Below are positions 34,946 through 43,213 of a DNA stretch of 48,767 nt, in pieces. The notes under the pieces are model-generated. The model did not search any database. It saw nothing but the letters and a program-made list of their open reading frames with translations, and was not told the origin of the DNA. The stretch's first letter is position 1, and every line of letters begins with the position of its first letter. The translations under genes were made by a program, and so were the position numbers. Location: positions 1 through 48,767 of the forward strand of contig SKPV01000239.1 in assembly GCA_007119345.1 (NCBI GenBank), in the 5' to 3' direction. The stretch comes from Halovivax sp. Lineage in GTDB: Archaea; Halobacteriota; Halobacteria; Halobacteriales; Natrialbaceae.

Positions 34946-35386
34946 TTACGAATTCACCGTGGCTCGCTCCGCCTCGGTCGACGTCAGTTGCAGATCCCGT
35001 CGGAGCATCGCGATGGCCTCCTCGGGATCGGTTTCCGAATCGAAGACGCGATCGAACCCGAGCGCTTCGAACGTGGCGCGAGTGTGCTCGAAGTCGTCCT
35101 GACCGACGGCGAGGTTGCCGCCGATGTAGGTGATCGCGTCGACCTCCTTCGCCGCGAGGAGGTCGTGGAAGCCCTGACAATCCTGCTCCGCGTGGCCGTA
35201 GAGCGAGGAGACGAGTACGGCCTCGGCCTCGTGCTCGAGGGCCGCCTCGGCGAAGTCCTCCTGGGAGGTCTGAACGCCGAGGTTCTTCACGTCGAATCCC
35301 GCTGCACCGAGGGCCTGCTCGAGGATCGTGATGCCGACGACGTGCGCGTCGGATCCGATCACCCCGAGGACGACCGTGTTCGTCAT
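34946..35386 (-). CDS. glmS: Glutamate mutase small subunit (B12-binding)
   Basis: 146 residues. It has the B12-binding signature Asp13-x-His15-x-x-Gly18 (GSDAHVVGITILEQAL), where His15 replaces the dimethylbenzimidazole ligand, plus SSLYGHAEQD and ITYIGGNLAVGQ. It pairs with GlmE in the carbon-skeleton mutase that opens the methylaspartate route. It is first in a five-gene operon. I take ATG 35386 because a TATA-like CTTTAT at 35414-35419 sits about 30 bp upstream; an in-frame start at 35410 would be too close to that box. Confidence 0.94.
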   Translation of the reverse strand: MTNTVVLGVIGSDAHVVGITILEQALGAAGFDVKNLGVQTSQEDFAEAALEHEAEAVLVSSLYGHAEQDCQGFHDLLAAKEVDAITYIGGNLAVGQDDFEHTRATFEALGFDRVFDSETDPEEAIAMLRRDLQLTSTEAERATVNS

Positions 35387-35413
35387 GTGTGCAGAACCAT
35401 GATAGACCACCCC

Positions 35414-35419
35414 ATAAAG
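35414..35419 (-). promoter_or_regulatory. TATA-like box of the glmS operon
   Basis: CTTTAT on the minus strand, about 30 bp upstream of ATG 35386, in a noticeably AT-rich stretch (35400-35460). Confidence 0.55.
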
Positions 35420-35556
35420 TTAATGTTTGTTCATGATAATACTCCTTATACACCCTCCAATGGGACGCGGTGACGAGCGTCGAAACGGACTGCGGGACGC
35501 CCCGTGCGACGACCGCTCCCGCGTTTCGGCGTTCAACGACGCCACGGGCAGCACTA

Positions 35557-35585
35557 TCACGACGCCACGACTCAGCGTGTCGTGA
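35557..35585. promoter_or_regulatory. Inverted repeat in the glmS-mct divergent promoter region
   Basis: TCACGAC (35557-35563) and GTCGTGA (35579-35585) form perfect 7-bp arms with a 15-nt centre. GATATT and AATATC form a further imperfect pair just downstream. Lying between the two divergent units of one pathway, it is a candidate operator for shared control. Confidence 0.4.
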
Positions 35586-35675
35586 CGTGCACCGTTCACG
35601 ATATTCCGACGCGCACGGTCCGCAATATCACGAACGACAGTAAGGGTTAACCGGTTCTTCGAATTACCCCGGGGC

Positions 35676-36854
35676 ATGGGACCACTGGAAGACGTGCGGG
35701 TGTTGGACCTGACGCAGGTGCTCGCCGGGCCGTACTGCACGATGTTGCTCGCGGATATGGGCGCGGACGTCGTCAAAATCGAGCGCCCCGGCGGCGACCT
35801 CATCCGGTCGAATCCGCCGTACGTCGACGATCCGGACGAGGAACCGTACGGCGGGTACTTCCAGAGCGTCAACCGAGGCAAGCGGAGTCTCGAACTGGAC
35901 TTCGGCGACGACGAGGACCGCAAGGACTTCCTCCGACTCGTCGAGACGGCCGACGTCGTCGTCGAGAACTATCGCGCGGGCACGATGGAGAAGTACGACC
36001 TCGGGTACGAGACCCTCGCGGACCGAAACCCCGGCATCGTCTACTCGTCCATCCGCGGGTTCGGCGATCCCCGTACGGGCGAGACCCACCGACAGGGTCA
36101 GCCCGCGTTCGACATCATCGCGCAGGCGCTCGGGGGCGTGATGGAGATCACCGGCGAAGCCGAGCGGCCGCCGATGAAGGTAGGGCCGGGAATCGGCGAC
36201 CTGTTCACCGCGACGCTCAACTGCATCGGCATCCTGGGTGCGCTGCACCACCGCGAGCGGACCGGCGAGGGACAGTACGTCGACACGGCGATGTACGACT
36301 CGATGCTCAGCATGACCGAGCGCGCGATCTACCTCCAGTCCTACGAGGGCGAGCCACCTACTCGCTGCGGCAACGCCCATCCCACGCTATTCCCGTACAA
36401 CGCCTTCGAAGCGGCCGACGGCCACGTCGTCGTCGCGGCGTTCGGCACCAACCACTGGACGGCGCTCTGCGAGGCGATCGACCGCGAGGACCTCGCCGAG
36501 GCGTACCCCACGCCCGACGACCGCCTCGCGGAACGCGACCGCCTCCGGGCCGAGCTCGCCGACTGGATGCTCGACCACGAGACGAACGAGATCGTCGACC
36601 GGCTCGAGGGGAAGATTCCGGTCGCGCCCGTCCAGGACACGGCGGACATCTTCGCCGACCCGCACGTCCACGCGCGGGAGATGCTGTACGACGTCGAACA
36701 ACCGGGCACGGACGAACGCGTCGAGATCGCCGGCAGCCCGATCAAGATGACCGAGACGAACCCGAAACCGCGCGGCCGCGCCCCGTTACTCGACGAGCAT
36801 CGCGAGGAGATCTTCGAGGAGCTCGCGACCGAGGAACGCCCGGCCGGAGACTGA
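35676..36854 (+). CDS. mct: Mesaconate CoA-transferase (CaiB/BaiF class III)
   Basis: 392 residues of the class III CoA-transferases. The catalytic Asp175 lies in VGPGIGDLFTATL, and MLLADMGADVVKIERPGGD and GGVMEITGEAERPPMKVGPG are family motifs. In the methylaspartate cycle it would move CoA from succinyl-CoA to mesaconate, supplying the substrate of mch. The substrate is inferred from its position opposite glmS; close relatives act on other acids. It starts at ATG 35676 with GGGTTAACC about 27 bp upstream. With the five minus-strand genes it completes the glutamate-to-glyoxylate branch. Confidence 0.9.
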   Translation: MGPLEDVRVLDLTQVLAGPYCTMLLADMGADVVKIERPGGDLIRSNPPYVDDPDEEPYGGYFQSVNRGKRSLELDFGDDEDRKDFLRLVETADVVVENYRAGTMEKYDLGYETLADRNPGIVYSSIRGFGDPRTGETHRQGQPAFDIIAQALGGVMEITGEAERPPMKVGPGIGDLFTATLNCIGILGALHHRERTGEGQYVDTAMYDSMLSMTERAIYLQSYEGEPPTRCGNAHPTLFPYNAFEAADGHVVVAAFGTNHWTALCEAIDREDLAEAYPTPDDRLAERDRLRAELADWMLDHETNEIVDRLEGKIPVAPVQDTADIFADPHVHAREMLYDVEQPGTDERVEIAGSPIKMTETNPKPRGRAPLLDEHREEIFEELATEERPAGD

Positions 36855-36857
36855 TCG

Positions 36858-36977
36858 ACGGCGAGCGACCGAGGGATGCGGCGAGCGGCCGAGGTAAGCG
36901 GCGGGCGGCTGTGGTAGGCGCCGAGCGATCGAAGGAGGCGCCGAGCGGCCGAGGTGAGCGACGAGCGATCGAGGTAC
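36858..36977. repeat. 20-nt tandem repeat, 6 units
   Basis: Units start at 36858, 36878, 36898, 36918, 36938 and 36958 with no length change. Consensus GCGGCGAGCGRCCGAGGTRA. Located directly after mct and before the next promoter. Confidence 0.85.
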
Positions 36978-37056
36978 GCAACTCGGCGCCCGGCGAACGA
37001 CCGCCGTCCAGCCGGCGAGAAGTAACGCTTTTGCGGCCACCGTCGAGAGATCACGT

Positions 37057-37377
37057 ATGGACTGGCCGCACGACCCCGACGGCGAGGAGGGCAGCGAGGG
37101 CCGCCGGAAGTACGACATGGCGATCATCGCCAAGAAGGTCGACGAGGACGAGGACTTCCCGCTCGACCGCGACGAGTTCGTCGACGAACACGGCGACGAC
37201 CCGATCCGCATCAACTACGAGACGGTCGTGCCCATGCGCGACATCTTCGAGTACGTCGAACCCGAGTCGTTCGAGACGATCCTCGACATGCACAAGGCCG
37301 TCGGGGACGCGATGCGCGCGGGCGAGTTCTGGGAGTACCACCCCAGGGGCGACGAACCGGAGAAGAAGTCGGCCTGA
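37057..37377 (+). CDS. Small conserved haloarchaeal protein (DUF5785-like)
   Basis: 106 residues: a start MDWPHDPDGEEGSEGRRKYD, then MAIIAKKVDEDEDFPLDRDE, INYETVVPMRDIFEYVEPES and FETILDMHKAVGDAMRAGEFW. It is highly acidic and probably alpha/beta, without cysteines or membrane segments. I believe this matches DUF5785 but recall it only from general pattern. Function unknown. It stands after the 20-nt repeat block and before GTP cyclohydrolase III on the same strand, 198 bp away. Confidence 0.7.
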   Translation: MDWPHDPDGEEGSEGRRKYDMAIIAKKVDEDEDFPLDRDEFVDEHGDDPIRINYETVVPMRDIFEYVEPESFETILDMHKAVGDAMRAGEFWEYHPRGDEPEKKSA

Positions 37378-37542
37378 CCGACCGCCGGATCGACGATTCG
37401 TCGGTCCGACCGAAGCGGATTCTCGCGCGTCGGCGCGCCGACGGCGCGGACCTCGTCCGCGACGAGTGCGTCAGTGCGGCGATCGATATGGACCTCGTGT
37501 GCGTCGACGCCGGCCACCATCACGAAATTGGATTGCGTATCA

Positions 37543-37549
37543 CTTATAC
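37543..37549 (+). promoter_or_regulatory. TATA-like box of the GTP cyclohydrolase III gene
   Basis: CTTATAC about 30 bp upstream of the GTG at 37576, which supports that non-ATG start. Confidence 0.55.
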
Positions 37550-37575
37550 GACGTCAGTAGCATGTCTCACCTACC

Positions 37576-38340
37576 GTGACCAACACGCAGGTGACACTCG
37601 TCCAGATCGACAACTACGGACCGTGGACGGTGACCCCGGAACCGCGCCGGGAAGCGGACCTCCAGACCCTCCAGTCGCGACTCTACGCCGACCTCTCGCA
37701 GTTCGTCGGCGCCCGCGACGGCTACGTCTTCTTCACCCGCTTCGACAACATGATCGCCGTCACGAACGGGCTCGACCTCGACGACCACCGGCTCCTCCAG
37801 GAATCGATCGGCAATCGCTATCCAGTGACGTTGAGCCTCGGCGTCGCGACCGGTCGAACCCCTGCGCAGGCGCTCGAAGACGCCACCGCGGTCGTACAGG
37901 ACGCCGGGAGCGCCCAGGACGAGGGGCGACGGGAGATCCTCGAGGGGAGGACCATCGACCCCGTCCACCGGACCGACGACGACGTCCAGATCGCCCACTT
38001 CGACGTGGTGGACGCGACGGGCGAGTACACGGACCGGCTCAACGCGTTCGACAGCTTCATCGAGATCGAGCAGGGGTACGCCGCGCTCATGCGATACATG
38101 CGCAGGGATCACGACAGCCTCTCGTTCTTCGTCGGCGGCGACAACATCATCGCGACCTGCCCCGCGCTCGACCGCGACGACTACGCGGACGCCATCGCAC
38201 ACGTCAGCGAGCAAGTCGACGTCGCTCTCCGCGTCGGTGCCGGGCGGGCGGCGACCGCCCAGGCCGCCGGCATGGACGCCAAGCACGCGCTGGAACGCTG
38301 TCGCGCCGACGGCACGCTGGTCGACCTCGCCTGGTGGTGA
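37576..38340 (+). CDS. gch3: GTP cyclohydrolase III
   Basis: 254 residues. The archaeal enzyme turns GTP into the formylated FAPy nucleotide that feeds riboflavin and deazaflavin (F420) synthesis. It has two cyclase-like halves: VFFTRFDNMIAVTNG with the first site near residue 55, and FFVGGDNIIATCPALD, with the GGDN metal motif, near residue 190. LVQIDNYGPWTVTPEPRREA at the N-terminus and SLGVATGRTPAQALEDAT are further family signatures. GTG start supported by a TATA-like box. No other riboflavin gene is adjacent. Confidence 0.93.
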   Translation: MTNTQVTLVQIDNYGPWTVTPEPRREADLQTLQSRLYADLSQFVGARDGYVFFTRFDNMIAVTNGLDLDDHRLLQESIGNRYPVTLSLGVATGRTPAQALEDATAVVQDAGSAQDEGRREILEGRTIDPVHRTDDDVQIAHFDVVDATGEYTDRLNAFDSFIEIEQGYAALMRYMRRDHDSLSFFVGGDNIIATCPALDRDDYADAIAHVSEQVDVALRVGAGRAATAQAAGMDAKHALERCRADGTLVDLAWW

Positions 38341-38391
38341 CCGCCCTCTCGGAGCCGACCGGTCCCGAATCGATACGGATCGTTACTCCTC

Positions 38392-38479
38392 GGATTCGAC
38401 CGCGGCGACTGCCGGATTCGGCCACGGCGACTGCCGGATTCGGCCGCGGCGACTGCCGAATTCGGCCGAACTGACTACC
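38392..38479. repeat. 22-nt tandem repeat, 4 units
   Basis: GGATTCGGCCGCGGCGACTG plus CC at 38392, 38414, 38436 and a decayed copy at 38458. Lies between gch3 and the CBS protein gene. Confidence 0.85.
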
Positions 38480-38575
38480 GAAGTCGACGGCGCCGGCCAA
38501 CAGAAAACATACACACGGCGCGGTGATAAACGTGCCGGGACTACCTTTTTGAACGCTTGCGTGCAGTATTCCAGC

Positions 38576-39154
38576 ATGGAACCGGAGCTGTCGGTCAGGG
38601 AAGTCCTGACGAAAGAGTACGTCGGCGTCAGCGAGTCGGACACCGTCCTGGGGGCCGTCGAACTCATGCGCAAGGAGCGGACCGGTTCGGTGCTCGTCGT
38701 CCGCGGATCGGATCCCGTCGGGATCATGACCGAGTGGGACGTCCTCGGCATCGTCGCCGACGAGCGAGACCCGGCCGAGGTGACCGTCGAGTCGGCGATG
38801 TCGACGCCGGTCCTGTCCATTCAACCGGATCGATCGCTGTCCGACGCGGCGGACCTCATGGCTCGCGACAACATCAGGAACCTGGTCGTCCAGGACGCGA
38901 ACGGTATCGTGGGGATGCTGACCCAGCGGGACGTCATCGCGGCGGCCGGGTCGTTCCAGGGCGCGACGGCGATCGGCGAGAACGAGGACCTCACGGCCGC
39001 CGCACCCAGACAGACCGCCGAGGAGGGCCAGATCCTCACGAACGGCGGCGACGAGTACACCAGACAGGGCGTCTGCGAGGCCTGCGGATCCCTCGCCGAC
39101 TCGCTGTGGGAGGCCAACGGACAGCTCGTCTGTACCGACTGTCGCTCCGTCTGA
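38576..39154 (+). CDS. CBS-domain pair with C-terminal zinc ribbon
   Basis: 192 residues. Two CBS motifs (residues 5-60: VREVLTKEYVGVSESDTVLG; 67-125: SAMSTPVLSIQPDRSLSDAA) are followed by a linker and a zinc ribbon with Cys in GVCEACGSLADSL and LVCTDCRSV. CBS pairs bind adenine nucleotides; the ribbon suggests contact with a protein or nucleic acid. It is probably an energy-state sensor acting on an unknown partner. ATG 38576, with CCTTTTT about 29 bp upstream. It precedes pgk by 73 bp and may be co-transcribed with it. Confidence 0.88.
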   Translation: MEPELSVREVLTKEYVGVSESDTVLGAVELMRKERTGSVLVVRGSDPVGIMTEWDVLGIVADERDPAEVTVESAMSTPVLSIQPDRSLSDAADLMARDNIRNLVVQDANGIVGMLTQRDVIAAAGSFQGATAIGENEDLTAAAPRQTAEEGQILTNGGDEYTRQGVCEACGSLADSLWEANGQLVCTDCRSV

Positions 39155-39227
39155 GGACCGCCGACGGTTCCGGAACCGTATTTTTCGATGGAAAGACCTT
39201 TCGGGCGCGCCAGTGGATTCCCTCTCG

Positions 39228-40445
39228 ATGACCAGGACCCTCGACGACCTGGACGCCCAGGGACGCGTCGTCGGGGTGCGCGTCGACATCAACAGTCCCG
39301 TCGACGACGACGCCCTGCTCGACGACGCGCGTTTGCGGGCGCACGTCGACACCCTCTCTGAACTCCTCGAACGCGACGCGCGCCTCGTCGTGCTCGCCCA
39401 CCAGGGCCGCCCCGGGAGCGACGACTTCACCAGCCTCGAACCTCACGCGGAGCGACTCGCGGAGCTGCTCGACCGCCCGGTCGGGCACGTCGATTCGAAC
39501 TTCGGTGCGGCCGCCAAATCTGCGATCGAGGCGCTCGAGGACGGCGAGTGCGTCGTCCTCGAGAACACGCGATTTTACAGCGAGGAGTACATGGAGTTCG
39601 AACCGGACCGCGCCTCGCGCACCCACCTCGTCTCCAGGATCGCGCCCCTCCTCGACGCCTACGTCAACGATGCGTTCGCCGCCGCCCACCGCTCGCAACC
39701 CTCGCTCGTCGGCTTTCCCGCCGTGTTGCCGAGCTACGCCGGCCGCGTCATGGAGACCGAACTCGACGTGCTCGGACGCATCGAGGAGACGCCGCGACCG
39801 CGCACCTACGTCCTCGGCGGGGCGAAGGTTCCGGACTCGATCGACGTCGCCTGGTCCGTCCTCGAGAAGGATCTCGCCGACCGCGTGCTAACCGCTGGCG
39901 TGGTCGGCAACGTCTTCCTCGTCGCCGACGGCGTCGACCTCGGCGACGCGAGTTCGGACTTCATCTACGACCAGGGCTACTGGGACGAGATCGATCGCGC
40001 CGCGGACGTGCTCGACGCCTACGGCGACCGGATCGCCCTCCCGCGAGACGTGGCCGTCGAGCGAAACGGCGAGCGCCACGAGCTCGGCGTCAACGCCCTT
40101 CCGCCGGGGGACGGCGAGGCGGCCATGGACGTCGGCTCCTCGACCCTGACGTACTACGGGAGCCTCCTCGACGACTCCAGCACCGTCATCCTGAACGGTC
40201 CCGCCGGCGTCTACGAGGAGGAGATCTTCGCGACCGGCACGCGCGAACTCTACGGCGCGGCGACCGACGTCGAGGTGAGCATCGTCGGCGGCGGCGACAC
40301 GGCCTCCGCGCTCCGCCGGTTGGGCGTCGAGGGCTTCACCCACGTCAGCACCGGCGGCGGCGCGGCCCTGAAGATGCTCACGGCCGAGGACCTTCCAGCC
40401 GTATCCGCCCTCGAGGATGCCCCCGAGCGAGCAGCCGGTCGTTGA
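39228..40445 (+). CDS. pgk: Phosphoglycerate kinase
   Basis: 405 residues. The enzyme transfers phosphate between 1,3-bisphosphoglycerate and ADP in glycolysis and gluconeogenesis. Motifs: GVRVDINSPV (PGK signature), VVLAHQGRPGS, ENTRFYSEEY, YVNDAFAAAHRSQPS, YVLGGAKVPDS, ILNGPAGVYE and VSIVGGGDTASAL, then HVSTGGGAAL for nucleotide binding. It is full length. A GTG five codons earlier (39213) is an alternative start. It overlaps the GNAT gene by 29 nt. Confidence 0.95.
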   Translation: MTRTLDDLDAQGRVVGVRVDINSPVDDDALLDDARLRAHVDTLSELLERDARLVVLAHQGRPGSDDFTSLEPHAERLAELLDRPVGHVDSNFGAAAKSAIEALEDGECVVLENTRFYSEEYMEFEPDRASRTHLVSRIAPLLDAYVNDAFAAAHRSQPSLVGFPAVLPSYAGRVMETELDVLGRIEETPRPRTYVLGGAKVPDSIDVAWSVLEKDLADRVLTAGVVGNVFLVADGVDLGDASSDFIYDQGYWDEIDRAADVLDAYGDRIALPRDVAVERNGERHELGVNALPPGDGEAAMDVGSSTLTYYGSLLDDSSTVILNGPAGVYEEEIFATGTRELYGAATDVEVSIVGGGDTASALRRLGVEGFTHVSTGGGAALKMLTAEDLPAVSALEDAPERAAGR

Positions 40446-40929
40446 ACCGGCCGCGGCGGACGAACTCGATCGACTCGCCGACTGCTGGGTCCGGCTCGCT
40501 CGCGAGCAACGCGAGCACGGCTCCCGGGTCCGCGCCGAGGCCAACCGCGAGACGATCCGCGAGGTGCTCGCCGCTCACCGGGTCGCCGACGGCCTGTTCG
40601 TCGCCCGGCTGTCGGGATCGATCGTCGGCTTCGCCACGTTCTCCGTCGAGCGCGGTAGCTTCGAACTCGACGCCACCCGCGGGCTGCTCTCGAACCTGTG
40701 GGTCGACCCCGCCCACCGCGATCGCGGGGTGGGATCGGCTCTGCTGTCGGCCGTCGAGTCCGCGCTCGCCGACCGCGGCGTCGAGGTGTGCACGCTGGAG
40801 GCGATGGCGACCAACGATGGAGCGCGACGGTTTTACCGTCGACACGGCTACGATACCTACCGCGTCGCGATGGAACGCCGACTCGGCGCGGGACCCGAAA
40901 ACGATACACACTCAAAGGACGACGCGTAA
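40417..40929 (+). CDS. GNAT family N-acetyltransferase
   Basis: 170 residues with the acetyl-CoA binding motif DPAHRDRGVGSALLSAVESA (the Q/RxxGxG/A loop is RDRGVGSA) and the closing motif ARRFYRRHGYDTYRVAMERR. The substrate is unknown. The gene begins 29 nt inside pgk, so translation is probably coupled to it and the pair form an operon; this co-location is common in haloarchaea in my recollection. It ends 11 bp before tRNA-Thr. Confidence 0.88.
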   Translation: MPPSEQPVVEPAAADELDRLADCWVRLAREQREHGSRVRAEANRETIREVLAAHRVADGLFVARLSGSIVGFATFSVERGSFELDATRGLLSNLWVDPAHRDRGVGSALLSAVESALADRGVEVCTLEAMATNDGARRFYRRHGYDTYRVAMERRLGAGPENDTHSKDDA

Positions 40930-40940
40930 TCTCCGGTCGC

Positions 40941-41014
40941 GCCAGGGGAGCATGGGCGGTTCATGCACTCGACTTGTAATCGAGACTTCGTGGGTTCAAA
41001 TCCCACCCCTGGCT
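40941..41014 (+). tRNA. tRNA-Thr (anticodon TGT)
   Basis: A 74-nt cloverleaf. Acceptor GCCAGGG/CCCTGGC, D-arm GCATGGGCGGTTCATGC, anticodon arm CTCGA-CTTGTAA-TCGAG with anticodon TGT (decodes ACA), T-arm GTGGG-TTCAAAT-CCCAC, discriminator T. No intron and no encoded CCA. Followed at once by copy B of the trailing element. Confidence 0.95.
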
Positions 41015-41141
41015 TGCTGACGCGAACAATCCGTGAGCGTCAGCAATCGGACGTGGGATTTGAATCAGGGAGGAGCACCGCTCCGACCGTGGTTCACTAT
41101 CCCACCCCTGGCTCTTCCCGCGACGAACGAACGAGAAGAGC
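41015..41141 (+). other. tRNA-trailing structured element, copy B (after tRNA-Thr)
   Basis: Same plan as copy A. Hairpin 1 has stem TGCTGACGC/GCGTCAGCA and loop GAACAATCCGTGA (12 of 13 positions equal to copy A). GTGGGATTTGAATC at 41053-41066 is the inverse of the Thr T-arm with one mismatch. A second copy of the tRNA 3' end lies at 41091-41113, with AA changed to CTA. Hairpin 2 (41111-41141) has stem GCTCTTC/GAAGAGC and loop core GCGACGAACGAACG. The stems differ from copy A yet pair fully. The small hairpin GGAGCACCGCTCC lies between. Confidence 0.75.
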
Positions 41142-41378
41142 AGAGCCGGCTGCAGTATTTGCACGGGACGATTTTCATCGAGCGAGAGGGCTTCTAGAGA
41201 GTCGTACCTTGGCAGGCCGGCGAAACGATAATCGTGTCGAGGTAGGTGTTGGCAGCCCCGGGGATCGAACGGGCGAATTGTAAACACTTGTTCACCAGAA
41301 TCGAGTTTCGACTTCCCACCGTCCAGGAATCAACGAGTATGGTGAGTAGGTGTGTCTCCTATCAATGTACGTAAGACC

Positions 41379-42488
41379 ATGACCCAGTACATCCAAAACC
41401 GACGCCGATTCCTCGCTATTGCGGGTACCACGGGCGCTGTCGCGGTCGCGGGCTGCCTCGGTTCGAACGGCGACGAGAACGGTACCGACACGGACGCGGG
41501 CGCCGACGAGGGCCTCCCGGCGGCGAAAACGCCCGACGTCGACACCATCGCGGCCGACCCGACCGACGTCCCCGACCCCGTCGACTGGGACGAACCGCGC
41601 ACCCACGAGTGGCGCATTCAGACCGAGGAATACGTCGCGGAGATCGAACCCGGCGTCACCACTCGGTTCATGACCTTCGAGGGACAGATCCCCGGTCCGA
41701 TGTACCGCTGCCGGGTCGGCGACACCGTCCGCCTCGAGTTCGACGTCCCCGAAGATCTCAACCAGGACGTCCACAACATCGACTTCCACGCGGTCTACGG
41801 CCCCGGCGGCGGCGCCGTCGACACCACGATCGCCCCCGGCGAGGACACCGAAGTCATCGAGTTCCAGACCACGTACCCCGGCGCCCACATCTACCACTGC
41901 GCGCCCGGCAACCACGACCAGCACATCTCCCTGGGGATGTTCGGCACCATCCTCGTCGAGCCCGAGGGCGGCCTCCCCGAAGTCGACAGAGAGTTCTACA
42001 TCGGCCAGCACGAGCTCTACCTCAACGGCGACACCGGCGAGGAGGGCCACCACGAGTTCGACTTCGACGAGGCCGCCACCGAGGACCCCACCTACGTCCT
42101 CTTCAACGGCGAAGTCGGCCGCTTCACCGAGGACGGCGAGTACGGCCCGCTCCACGCCGAAGTCGGCGAGACCGTCCGGGTGTTCTGGTGCAACGGCGGC
42201 CCTAACCTGACCTCGGGTCCGCACCCGATCGGCAACGTCTGGACCGAGTGGTACCGCGACGGCGACGTCCTCTCGGAACCCGCCCAGTACATCGAGGGCA
42301 CCGCCCAGGCCGCCGGCACCACCGCCTTCGGCACCATGGACATGGTGGTCCCGGGCCCGATCTTTCTGGTCGACCACGCCCTCTCGCGGGTCAACCGGAA
42401 GGGGCTGATGGCCACCATCAACGTCGAGGGCGAGCCCCAGCCGGACGTGTTCAACCCCGATCCCGACGGCGACGAAGACGAAGAATAG
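41379..42488 (+). CDS. nirK: Copper-containing nitrite reductase (NirK)
   Basis: 369 residues that reduce nitrite to nitric oxide outside the membrane. NRRRFLAIAGTTGAVAVAGC is a Tat signal with a lipobox Cys26. Two cupredoxin domains follow. Type-1 ligands: His132, Cys174, His182 and Met187 (YHCAPGNHDQHISLGM). Type-2 ligands: His137 and His173, plus His333 (VDHALSR) from domain 2; the proton-relay residues Asp135 and His282 (GPHPIGNVW) are kept. The Cys-His loop is one residue shorter than in the classic Alcaligenes enzyme. A NarO-type regulator lies 1.3 kb downstream. The imperfect palindrome TAAACACTTGTTCA at 41281-41294 is a possible regulator site. No nor or nos genes are seen. Confidence 0.92.
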   Translation: MTQYIQNRRRFLAIAGTTGAVAVAGCLGSNGDENGTDTDAGADEGLPAAKTPDVDTIAADPTDVPDPVDWDEPRTHEWRIQTEEYVAEIEPGVTTRFMTFEGQIPGPMYRCRVGDTVRLEFDVPEDLNQDVHNIDFHAVYGPGGGAVDTTIAPGEDTEVIEFQTTYPGAHIYHCAPGNHDQHISLGMFGTILVEPEGGLPEVDREFYIGQHELYLNGDTGEEGHHEFDFDEAATEDPTYVLFNGEVGRFTEDGEYGPLHAEVGETVRVFWCNGGPNLTSGPHPIGNVWTEWYRDGDVLSEPAQYIEGTAQAAGTTAFGTMDMVVPGPIFLVDHALSRVNRKGLMATINVEGEPQPDVFNPDPDGDEDEE

Positions 42489-42887
42489 TCCGACAACTGG
42501 GTCGACGCAGCTCGATTTTTCCCCGTCGACGATCGCAGCCGGCCGATTACGATCGGTTCGTCGGGCGTCTTCCACGCTTCTCGGCAGACACCTCCTCGAT
42601 TACCATCGGACTCGATAGCCGTCCGACTGGACCGACCGGTTTTCGGGCGCGAGCAGGATTCACTTCCGCAGCGCGTCCGAGGTTCCCAATCCGGCCGGTC
42701 GAGCGCGCTCCGATGATCACGTGGGATCCACCGACGGATCGACCGCCCGTCGATTTCGTCCGAACCACCCTCCCGGCGTTCGATCGCGATCGGTGGAGAC
42801 GTCGGGCCGAAAACCCCGGTGTCGGTCCGCCGCCGACGAGAATCCGGAGGCAATGATATATAATCCTCTCGTGACAACGTCCGACAA
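42489..42887. other. Gene-free stretch ending in a strong TATA box
   Basis: 399 bp with no halophilic coding frame. TATATAAT at 42857-42864 lies 28 bp upstream of the ATG at 42888, one of the clearest core promoters in the window. Confidence 0.55.
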
Positions 42888-43097
42888 ATGCAGAAGTCGA
42901 TCGTGGTCGCGCTCGCGGCGATATCGGTGGCGGCCTCCGTCGCATTGTTCGCCGCGATCGATCCGGCGTTTTACGACACCCGAGAGCGCGTCGTTATCAC
43001 TGGTATCGGGGCGCTCGTGGCTTTCGCCGTACTGTACAGGGCCGTCAGCGGATTTCTCGGGATTCCGATCGACGGTCGGAACGGTGACCGGGCCTGA
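42888..43097 (+). CDS. Small two-helix membrane protein, unknown function
   Basis: 69 residues: IVVALAAISVAASVALFAAI (helix 1), a polar loop DPAFYDTRERVV, helix 2 ITGIGALVAFAVLYRAVSGF, and a basic tail. The strong TATA box directly upstream makes expression likely and fixes the start. It lies between nirK and the regulators, but no link to nitrite metabolism can be shown. The family is not recognised. Confidence 0.65.
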   Translation: MQKSIVVALAAISVAASVALFAAIDPAFYDTRERVVITGIGALVAFAVLYRAVSGFLGIPIDGRNGDRA

Positions 43098-43213
43098 CGA
43101 CCCCATCGTACAGAGGAAAGCGATGGGAAGAGTCCACAGCGGGCGGAGCGACGGTAAGAAATCGATCGAACTGTAGAGTCGCCGTCGGTACGGTCCCATC
43201 GAAGCCGGTGAGT

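Noticed and set aside
41250..41270. Remnant of a further tRNA 3' end on the minus strand (GTTCGATCCCCGGGGCTGCC)
   Set aside because: The T-stem would not pair beyond one base pair, and no acceptor 5' half is nearby. It may be chance.
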